From Romboutsia timonensis (GTDB taxonomy: Bacteria > Bacillota > Clostridia > Peptostreptococcales > Peptostreptococcaceae): a DNA stretch of 39,385 nt. The notes beneath the pieces are model-generated. The model ran no database searches, was not told the origin of the DNA, and saw only the letters and a list, made by a program, of their open reading frames with translations. Positions within the stretch are counted from its first letter, which is position 1. Each line of letters begins with the position of its first letter. The stretch lies in NCBI RefSeq assembly GCF_900106845.1, contig NZ_LT629850.1, positions 1,924,434-1,963,818 on the forward strand, in the 5' to 3' direction. The position numbers and the translations under genes were made by a program. Below, piece by piece: positions 32,759 to 39,385 of this stretch.

Positions 32759-33003
32759 TTTATCATCTCCAAAATATTGAAATTAATTTTAAGATAATTA
32801 TACACTAATTTTCCTAAAATTTGATTACTATTTTGTTACTAAATAGTTTATATTTAACTATATTTTACTTTTTGTATTTATAAATCTTCATATTTTCACT
32901 TATTTATATCATATTATAAGTATATAATATTTATGTATATGGTATAAATTTTAATATGATAATTTATACTATGTACATAAAATTAAATACAAAGGAGTAC
33001 TTT

Positions 33004-33531
33004 ATGAGATATGTTGTTGTAAGTGTAGTTAAAGGAGAAGCAGGTAATTTTAATAATAATTTAAGAAAAGAAGTGTACGAGAAATTTAATGCTAAATCAT
33101 CTAAACTTCCTGCACATTTTACTATCAAGTCTCCATTTGAAACCGATAATATAGTACAATTAGAAAATACCTTAGATAAATTTAGTAAAGAAAACTATTC
33201 TGCACCTTATAAAATAAAAGGATATGACCATTTTGATGATAGGGTTATATTTATGAAAGTAATTATGAGTAAAGAAGGCAAAATTCTTCATGATAATCTA
33301 ATAGATTCTATGAGTAGTATTGATTATATAAACTTTGATAAACTAGATGGTAAAAATAAAATATTTCATATTACTATAAGTTCAAAAAAAATAAAAAATA
33401 TATTTAATGATTTATTAAACTATGTAAGTTATATACCTTGTGATTTTAATTGTAACTTTGATAATATTTGTATATATAAATGGGAAAATAATACTTGGGT
33501 ACTTCATAAAGAATATCTATTAAAAAAGTAG
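33004..33531 (+). CDS. 2H phosphoesterase (2'-5' RNA ligase-like) family protein
   Basis: This 175-residue protein has the two HxT motifs that define the 2H superfamily: HFTIKSPF (H38-T40) and HITISSKK (H122-T124). Such enzymes (YjcG, LigT) cleave or join 2'-5' or cyclic phosphate bonds in RNA or nucleotides. The substrate here is unknown. I chose ATG 33004 because AAAGGAG lies upstream; the longer frame from 32956 is AT-rich leader without a site. The gene appears monocistronic. Confidence 0.85.
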   Translation: MRYVVVSVVKGEAGNFNNNLRKEVYEKFNAKSSKLPAHFTIKSPFETDNIVQLENTLDKFSKENYSAPYKIKGYDHFDDRVIFMKVIMSKEGKILHDNLIDSMSSIDYINFDKLDGKNKIFHITISSKKIKNIFNDLLNYVSYIPCDFNCNFDNICIYKWENNTWVLHKEYLLKK

Positions 33532-33554
33532 TAGCAAAATTGCTACTACTTTTT
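33523..33554. terminator. Intrinsic terminator of the 2H gene
   Basis: AAAAAGTAGTAGC (33523-33535) pairs with GCTACTACTTTTT (33542-33554). It overlaps the stop codon and is flanked by A/T runs in both directions. Confidence 0.88.
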
Positions 33555-33670
33555 ATACGTATCATTTTTAAATGGTTAACATCTTGATCTCTTAATTCAT
33601 TTTCTCTTTTTACCAAATTATTCACCACACCTTTATATATGAAATTAAATACTTTGGTTAAATTCCCTTT

Positions 33671-33868
33671 TTATTTGTTATTTTTTGCAGCTTCTAAAAA
33701 TTCATCTTCTGTTTGCTTTATAACAAGTTCTCCATTTATTTTTCCTACAGCTTCCTTAGAAAATGATCTACATGCACCTATACATCCAGTTTTAACATTT
33801 TCTTCTCCTATAGTCTTTTTTAACTTGTCTACATTTATATTTGAACAATATGGGCATACTCTTATCAT
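33671..33868 (-). CDS. Small Cys protein, DUF1450-like
   Basis: This 65-residue protein has CPYC (5-8) and CIGACR (29-34) followed by a short beta-rich end (GKINGELVIKQTEDEFLEA). The pattern resembles DUF1450/YuzB-type small proteins with a thioredoxin-like or iron-sulfur fold. The function is unknown; redox or metal binding is plausible. ATG 33868 follows AAAGGAG. Confidence 0.7.
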   Translation of the reverse strand: MIRVCPYCSNINVDKLKKTIGEENVKTGCIGACRSFSKEAVGKINGELVIKQTEDEFLEAAKNNK

Positions 33869-34179
33869 TGTTTTAATCTCCTTTAAATTATTATACTTTT
33901 ATTTATTTTTATACCCCATATGTTAGTTTATAAACATAAGTAATTGCTTTTGTAATCATAATAACTTATTAGAGTTTAATTTAAAATCAATTATAAATAA
34001 AAATAAAGTAAAACTATCTTCTACTATTCTTAAATATATTAGATTATCTTCCCTTTAACTATTAAAATTAACATTAATATATATGTATTATCAAATTAAA
34101 ATAGCAAATGCACTTAATTTAAGGTTTATAAACTTAAATTAAGTGCATTTATTATTTCATTACATATATTTAGTTCATT
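33869..34179. other. Intergenic region (311 bp)
   Basis: AT-rich DNA upstream of the small Cys-protein gene and downstream of the abgT pseudogene. It contains the terminator at 34106-34150. No ORF was recognised. Confidence 0.5.
34106..34150 (-). terminator. Intrinsic terminator of the abgB-abgT unit
   Basis: An 18-bp stem (34106-34123 with 34133-34150, core GCACTTAATTTAAG) with a 9-base loop lies 29 bases after the abgT stop codon. The following T-tract is interrupted. Confidence 0.8.
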
Positions 34180-35716
34180 CTATATTGAATACAATATTGC
34201 CCCTCCTGGTCCTAGAGGTATATTAAATATCATAAATGCTAAAAGAAGTATTATCCAAGCAATAGCAAAAACTATTGAGTATGGAAGCATATTAGCTATT
34301 ATAGTACCCATACCTATATTTTTATCATATTTTTTAGCAAATGCTAATATTACTGGAAAGTATGGGAAAAGTGGGCTTAATGGATTAGTTATAGAGTCCC
34401 CTATACGATAAGCAACTTGAGTTAATGCTGGGTCATATCCTAATAATAAAAACATTGGTACAAATATAGGTCCCATTATTGCCCATTTTGCAGATGCACT
34501 TCCTACAAATATATTTATAAATGCTGCAAATAATACAAATGCTACTATAAGCCCTTTACCTGTCATACCTGCATTTTGAAGCCACTGCGCTCCTTTTATA
34601 GATAATATAGTACCCAAATTACTTGCATTAAATAAGTATAAAAATTGTCCTGCTGCAAATGCTAAAACTATATACATTCCCATATCACTCATAGAGCTAC
34701 CCATCATAGAAACTAAGTCTTTATCATTTTTTATACTCTTAGTAACTTTACCATATACAAATCCTGGAACTAGAAATACTGCTGTTATTATCGGAACTAT
34801 ACCTTTCATTAAAGTTGAACTATTAGAAAGTAATGATCCTGTTTCGCTATCTCTTAAGAATGCATCATTACCTATAGATAACCCAACTATTATAATTACT
34901 ACTAATAATAATGAATATAGTGCATATTTAAGACCTTTAGCTTGAAGTGGCGTAACTTCTTTTGATGTTGATGTATCCTCTGCTAAGCCTTCGTATTTTC
35001 CAAAACGAGGAGCTACATATTTTTCAGTTACAATCGACCCAAGTATAGTTAATACTACTGCAGATACAGCTAAGAAATACATATTCATTGCTGGATTTAC
35101 TACATAATTTGGATCTACCATTTGTGCAGATTGACCTGTAAATCCTGCCAATAATACATCTATCATACTAACTATTATATTTGCAGAAAATCCTGCTGCA
35201 ACTCCTGCATACCCTGCAAACATACCTATTAATGGATGTCTTCCTATACCTATAAACACAAGTACAGCCAACGGTGGAAGCACTATAAACCCTGCATCAG
35301 CTGCTGCATTTGCTACTATCCCAACAAATATTATAGTTCCAGTAACTAATTTTTTAGGAACTTTGTTTCATTAATACTTCCATAAGACCTGTTTTTTCTG
35401 CTATTCCTGCACCAAGCATTGTAACAAGTACAAGTCCTAATGGTGCAAATGATTGGAAATTTGAAACTATGCTACCTAAGAATATCTTAAGTTGCTCTTT
35501 AGTTAATAAGTTTATAGCTATTATTTTCTCTCCAGTTGATGGATGAATTGCACTAACATCTTGACTTGATATAATTGCTGATAATACAAATATTACTCCA
35601 CATAATATAAAAAATATTGTAACTGGATCTGGTAGTTTATTTCCTACTCTTTCTACTGAATTTAATACCCTATCTAATAAACCAACTTTTTTATTTTCTG
35701 TTTTTACTTTTCCCAA
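34180..35716 (-). pseudogene. abgT: AbgT-family p-aminobenzoyl-glutamate transporter, frameshifted
   Basis: Two frames together encode an AbgT transporter. Frame 1 (35716-35354, TTG start after AGGGGG) gives the N-terminal 120 residues (KLPDPVTIFFILCGVIFVLS to AEKTGLMEVLMK). Frame 2 continues in VPKKLVTGTIIFVGIVANAA, ADAGFIVLPPLAVLVFIGIG and down to GPGGAILYSI at 34180. At 35353-35372 a one-base insertion (or two-base loss) next to CAAAG converts the expected frame to KQSS-stop. The total span, 1537 nt, is one base more than a multiple of three and matches the usual 510-residue family length. The upstream amidohydrolase gene is intact. The protein is probably lost, unless this is a sequencing error. 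Confidence 0.88.
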
Positions 35717-35738
35717 TTATATCGCCCCCTAATAGAAT

Positions 35739-36911
35739 TTACTTTAAATAATCAATTGCTATTTGAGACAAGCTTTGAGCTAATATGCCTACATTTTTGC
35801 TGTCCCATTTAAAGTATGGGTTATGGTGAATAACTGGCTCAATTTTATTATTCGCTATTCCAACAAATATAAATGCTGATGGAACTTTCTGTGCAAAGTA
35901 AGCAAAATCTTCTCCACCCATATTAGGTTCTTTTAAATCAAATACATTTTCTTCTCCAACTACTTTTTTTAATGATTCTTTAGCAAAGCTAGTCATATAT
36001 TTATCATTTATTAATGCTGGATACTTAGGTTCATATTTAAATTCATAAGCTGCTCCTTGAGAGGTTGTTATCCCCCTTATTAAATCTTCCATAACTTTTG
36101 GCACCCAGTTTCTAGTTTCCTCATTAAATGTTCTTATAGTTCCTTCTAACTCAACTTCATTAGGTATTACATTATGACAATCTCCACCTTGTATTCTTCC
36201 GCAAGTTATAACTACTGGGTCTAGCGGATTTATTTTCCTACTTACTATAGTTTGTAATGAATTTACAATTTGGCAAGTTATAACTATTGGGTCTATTGCT
36301 TCTTGAGGAACTGCTCCATGCCCACCTTTTCCTATAACTTTTATATTAAATATGTCTGGTGATGCCATCATAGCGCCTTCTTTTAAATGTACTTCTCCTT
36401 CATTTAAATATCCCCATAAGTGTGCTGCAAATGCTGCATCTACTTTTGGATTTTCAAGTACTCCCTCTTCAATCATAGGAAGAGCACCACCATCTCTTTC
36501 TTCTGCTGGTTGAAATACTAGTTTTACGTTACCATGTAAGTTATCTTTTAGTTCATTAAGTATCATCGCTGCACCTAAAAGACCTGCAACATGACCATCA
36601 TGACCACAAGCATGCATCATTCCATCTATCTTTGATTTATACTCTACGTCTGCCTGCTCTTGTATCTTTAATGCATCCATATCAGCTCTAAGAAGTACTG
36701 TTTTTCCTTGATATTTACCTTCTATTAATCCAACTACGCCTGTCTTAGCTACATTTTTTTGAACTTTTATACCTAGTTTTTCTAGTTCTTCGATTATTAT
36801 TTTTGATGTTGTAAATTCACTAAAACCATCTTCTGGATACATGTGTATCGTTTCTCTTAAATTAATCATATGTTGTAAATATTTTTCACCTAGTCTTTTA
36901 ACTTCGCTCAT
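35739..36911 (-). CDS. M20-family amidohydrolase (p-aminobenzoyl-glutamate/N-acyl-amino acid hydrolase)
   Basis: This 390-residue zinc peptidase has metal ligands in HACGHDGH (C102 and H104 region), the catalytic pair E137-E138 in QPAEE, H164 in AAHLWG, and the dimerisation domain starting at GGHGAVPQEAIDPI. Such enzymes cleave N-acyl amino acids, hippurate or aminobenzoyl-glutamate. The adjacent abgT gene (22 bp downstream) favours import and cleavage of p-aminobenzoyl-glutamate or similar N-acyl compounds. ATG 36911 follows GGGGATG. The enzyme remains intact although its transporter is frameshifted. Confidence 0.9.
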   Translation of the reverse strand: MSEVKRLGEKYLQHMINLRETIHMYPEDGFSEFTTSKIIIEELEKLGIKVQKNVAKTGVVGLIEGKYQGKTVLLRADMDALKIQEQADVEYKSKIDGMMHACGHDGHVAGLLGAAMILNELKDNLHGNVKLVFQPAEERDGGALPMIEEGVLENPKVDAAFAAHLWGYLNEGEVHLKEGAMMASPDIFNIKVIGKGGHGAVPQEAIDPIVITCQIVNSLQTIVSRKINPLDPVVITCGRIQGGDCHNVIPNEVELEGTIRTFNEETRNWVPKVMEDLIRGITTSQGAAYEFKYEPKYPALINDKYMTSFAKESLKKVVGEENVFDLKEPNMGGEDFAYFAQKVPSAFIFVGIANNKIEPVIHHNPYFKWDSKNVGILAQSLSQIAIDYLK

Positions 36912-37009
36912 TTTTCATCCCCACTCTAAATTTATTTAGGTCTATTCTAATCTATATATATTTTATTTTCCATAATTTAGACTATATTAATTAATTTTAT
37001 AATAAAAAA

Positions 37010-37043
37010 AGAGGTTCATCTATATACTTCTCTGATAACCTCT
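37010..37043 (-). terminator. Intrinsic terminator of nhaA
   Basis: AGAGGTT (37010-37016) pairs with AACCTCT (37037-37043). On the minus strand the stem is followed by seven T bases, 16 bases after the nhaA stop. Confidence 0.78.
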
Positions 37044-37058
37044 CTATACTTTTTAATA

Positions 37059-38264
37059 TTATTTACCTAATCCAAAAGGTAAGTGAGATATTATATATCT
37101 TCTATTTAAATACGGTTTTAAAAATATTGTTGTGCAAGTTAACGTTGATGATAAAACTCCTGATACTAATATGCATATCTTACTTGCATCTATTATATCT
37201 TGATTCCCTGAAAATGCTATTTCTGTAACAAATATAGACATTGTAAATCCTATACCTGCAAGTATTGCAACTTGAAGAAGAGATGACCATGTAGTATCTT
37301 TGGGTTTTTCTATTAAGTGTAATTTTACTCCTATATAACTAAACAGCATTATTCCAAGTGGTTTTCCTATTATAAGACCACCCATTATACCTTTTATAAG
37401 TGTTTTAAGTTCCGAGTAATTTACGTTTGCTGATAAATTTATTCCAGTATTTGAAAATGCAAATAACGGAAGTATTAAATAATTGCATAATGGTGATAAA
37501 TTGTCATTTACATTCTCTAATACACTTTTATCACTATTATCACTATTTGCTGGTAAACACATTGCTAATAATACACCACTTATTGTTGAGTGTATCTTGC
37601 TTATATAAACAAAAAACCAAAGTGCTATTCCTACAACCATATATGGCATTGCTTTTTTTACTTTTAATATTTTGTTCATATAAATCAAGATACACATTAC
37701 ACCTATAGCACCTATTATTCCTACTAAATTTATATCTGAAGAATATGCTATACCTATAACTAATATGGATATTAAATCATCAACCACTGCAAGAGATAGT
37801 AAAAATACTTTTAAACTAGGATCTAATTTATTTTTTAATACCATAAATACTCCTACTGCAAAAGCTATATCAGTAGATATTGGTATTCCTATACCATTAG
37901 AAAATCTTGTATTATAATTTGACATTAGAAATATGATTGCTGGTAATGCTACTCCACCACATGCTGCTATAACTGGAAATGCAGCTTTTTTTACACTCGA
38001 TAAATGACCATGTAATATTTCATATTTTATCTCACACCCTACTACTAAGAAAAATATTGCCATTAAAAAATCATTTATTAGTAGATGTAAATTAAATTCA
38101 CCAAATATTTTAATATCATTAAATACATAATGATATTCTTCTCTTAAACCTGTATTTGACATTATTAAAGCTAATATTGTAGCACTTACTAATAATATAC
38201 TTGTTAATATTTCTGGATTAACTTGCTTTAATCTTCTCTCTGTAACCTTTCCTTCTAACTTCAT
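37059..38264 (-). CDS. nhaA: Na+/H+ antiporter NhaA
   Basis: This 401-residue membrane protein has about 12 helices. The ion-binding DD pair is at 162-163 (LAVVDDLIS), aligning with E. coli D163-D164, and STDIAFAVG carries D132 (E. coli D133). It exchanges internal Na+ or Li+ for external H+ at alkaline pH. I chose ATG 38262-38264 (MKLEGKVTERR) because GGAGG lies eight bases upstream; the in-frame ATG at 38279 overlaps that site. Together with the riboswitch antiporter this window has two Na+/H+-type antiporters. No NhaR regulator is present. Confidence 0.93.
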   Translation of the reverse strand: MKLEGKVTERRLKQVNPEILTSILLVSATILALIMSNTGLREEYHYVFNDIKIFGEFNLHLLINDFLMAIFFLVVGCEIKYEILHGHLSSVKKAAFPVIAACGGVALPAIIFLMSNYNTRFSNGIGIPISTDIAFAVGVFMVLKNKLDPSLKVFLLSLAVVDDLISILVIGIAYSSDINLVGIIGAIGVMCILIYMNKILKVKKAMPYMVVGIALWFFVYISKIHSTISGVLLAMCLPANSDNSDKSVLENVNDNLSPLCNYLILPLFAFSNTGINLSANVNYSELKTLIKGIMGGLIIGKPLGIMLFSYIGVKLHLIEKPKDTTWSSLLQVAILAGIGFTMSIFVTEIAFSGNQDIIDASKICILVSGVLSSTLTCTTIFLKPYLNRRYIISHLPFGLGK

Positions 38265-38693
38265 CTCAATATCCTCCATTCTTTTTATGTTCCTAATATA
38301 TTATTGTCAATTTTACATATATTAGCAACTTTTTGGATGAAGTCATACAGTATATAAACTAACTTTTTTTTAATTTTAGTTTATTAAAGTTTTATTCGTA
38401 TCAAAATTTTAATGAAATAAGTATATAAATTTATTTCGAAATCATTTTCCTTTTTATTTTTGAAAAAGTTTTTGTTTCTTGTATACATAAAATATATTAA
38501 TAAGTTAAATTAATTACTATATACCTTTAATATTTAATAAAAAATTCGCTTCGCTCATATCCGTTGCTTGAGCCACTGCATGGGCGAAGCATTTCAAAAT
38601 ATAATTTTTTACGTCTCTAAGGTTATTGATATTATTTATATTTATAGGTTACCCACAAAAAATTTCATATAATAATTTTCTTGTACATAAAAA
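38265..38693. other. Intergenic region upstream of nhaA
   Basis: About 430 bp of AT-rich DNA with one unusual GC-containing block, 38542-38594, that can fold (see separate entry). No ORF of convincing length was seen. The right boundary is the hairpin at IS copy 3. Confidence 0.5.
38542..38630 (-). repeat. Intergenic element B: foldable GC-containing block, related to element A
   Basis: GCTTCGCTCAT (38548-38558) and ATGGGCGAAGC (38580-38590) form an 11-bp stem with one wobble, extended by AAAT/ATTT after a two-base bulge. On the minus strand the stem is followed by GAATTTTTT, so it could terminate transcription. Within it, ATCCGTTGCTT (38559-38569), and just right of it AAAATATAATTTTTTAC (38596-38612), match element A at 12078-12105. 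The block stands out by base composition from its surroundings. Confidence 0.55.
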
Positions 38694-38717
38694 ATAGACT
38701 CTATCATTAGAGTCTAT
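38694..38717 (-). terminator. Terminator hairpin abutting IS copy 3
   Basis: ATAGACTCTA (38694-38703) pairs perfectly with TAGAGTCTAT (38708-38717) around TCAT. On the minus strand it is followed by TTTTTT, a typical terminator for a gene to the right of the window edge. The IS begins at the next base. Confidence 0.85.
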
Positions 38718-39385
38718 CAGATTGTAGACAAAATAGCCATTTTTAACTTATATAAAATGGCTATTTTCTTTTTTATAAAGATTTTTAGTGATAATATACT
38801 AAAAATAGGCGTGAGCCTTAGATTATTGGATGTATCTTTCCACATCCAATTAGCTAATTTTTTTAGATTCATGCATGAGAAAATAAGACTCACCTCCATC
38901 TCAATTTTCGACAAGCCTCTTAATTTTGTATATCTCATACCATGTTTCTCTTTTGCATCTGCAAAAACTCGTTCAATTGTTTCTTTACGTTTACTGTAAA
39001 CTTTTTTTACATATGGCTTATGTCTAAGATGATCAGCTTCTTCTAAATAATTTTGCCATATATGCCTTGTAACTAACTTTTGTTTATTTTTACTATTAGT
39101 GCAAATATTTAAGTGTTCACAAGATTTGCAATCACTTGGATTAGATTTATACTCTCTATACCCATCTCTATTGGTAGTTGAATATTTTAAAATTTTATTA
39201 TTAGGACAAATATAACAGTCATAATACTCATCATATACATATTCATATTTCTTAAAAAATCCTTTTTTAGTCATAGGTCTTTTATATGGAATAGCAGGAA
39301 TTATACCATCATCTAAAATAGTTTTACAAATATAAGGAGTTATATATCCAGCATCTATAGCTATCGCTGTTGTATGTTGTTTACT
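38717..39385 (-). CDS. IS1182-family transposase, C-terminal 222 residues (copy 3, runs off window)
   Basis: The frame enters at the right edge and ends at TGA 38719-38717. On inspection it is identical in protein sequence to residues 266-487 of the complete transposase, including the second catalytic Asp (AIDAGYITPY), the Cys-rich insertion and the final catalytic Glu region. The last base of its stop codon belongs to the flanking hairpin. Confidence 0.93.
   Translation of the reverse strand, partial: SKQHTTAIAIDAGYITPYICKTILDDGIIPAIPYKRPMTKKGFFKKYEYVYDEYYDCYICPNNKILKYSTTNRDGYREYKSNPSDCKSCEHLNICTNSKNKQKLVTRHIWQNYLEEADHLRHKPYVKKVYSKRKETIERVFADAKEKHGMRYTKLRGLSKIEMEVSLIFSCMNLKKLANWMWKDTSNNLRLTPIFSILSLKIFIKKKIAILYKLKMAILSTI
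38718..39385 (-). mobile_element. IS1182-family insertion sequence, 3' part (copy 3)
   Basis: It begins with CAGATTGTAGACAAA, the right terminal repeat, and continues past the window edge. It lies in the opposite orientation to copies 1 and 2. No base difference from copy 2 was noticed, suggesting recent transposition. The inward terminator stem is at 38730-38743 and 38754-38767. Confidence 0.93.

Noticed and set aside
33446-33628. Minus-strand ORF of 60 codons overlapping the 2H gene end
   Set aside because: It runs through the terminator hairpin and antisense to the 2H gene. The first 25 codons are outside the gene and preceded by AAAGGTG, so a tiny peptide is possible, but the evidence is too weak.

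Overview
The window is AT-rich, densely coded DNA from a low-GC Firmicute. Clean AAGGAGG-type ribosome binding sites, several TTG starts, intrinsic terminators after almost every gene and the gene content (class II GalT, AbgT transporter, CLC-F fluoride antiporter, PspA) fit a clostridium, most likely of the Peptostreptococcaceae. The family assignment is inference, because there is no rRNA gene to confirm it. The window is ordinary chromosome rather than phage or plasmid, but it is punctuated by three copies of one IS1182-type insertion sequence: a 3' fragment at the left edge (+), one complete copy at 21777-23301 (+), and a 3' part at the right edge (-).

Layout. 188-5721 is a membrane-transport block: a flippase-like protein, a small YvlD/holin-4-type membrane protein, a cation:proton antiporter behind a fluoride riboswitch, a CLC-F fluoride/proton antiporter, a decayed tRNA-Lys relic, and a ZIP metal transporter. 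5761-11944 holds an FAD oxidoreductase, small unknowns, a DUF2238-like membrane protein, L-lactate dehydrogenase, a DEAD-box-type RNA helicase and a small secreted protein whose promoter carries an exact 11-bp tandem repeat. 12216-16919 is a galactose operon in the order galK-galE-galT-galR, with twin LacI-type operators over its promoter. 17136-21687 has a class V aminotransferase/cysteine desulfurase-like enzyme, a short TTG-start ORF, a class I/II aminotransferase (DapL-like) and a LOR/SDH-domain enzyme.

After the complete IS come a split permease pair, an OmpR/histidine-kinase pair, a copper P-type ATPase with three metal-binding domains behind a CsoR-like palindrome, and a cell-wall amidase inactivated by one nonsense codon. 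Then follow a PspA operon with two unknown partners, a 2H phosphoesterase, a small Cys protein, an M20 amidohydrolase with a frameshifted abgT transporter gene, and nhaA.

Main points. (1) All visible IS ends abut terminator hairpins. The complete copy is flanked by a 23-bp duplication of a hairpin, the IS has terminator hairpins at both of its own ends, and its transposase stop codon is completed by the first target base. (2) There is a fluoride-resistance locus in which the riboswitch lies between the CLC-F gene and an antiporter gene and has its own promoter. (3) Two genes (amidase, abgT) are freshly broken. (4) Several cis-elements (gal operators, an OmpR-like tandem box, hairpins abutting ribosome binding sites, and a pair of related intergenic elements) are visible only at DNA level.
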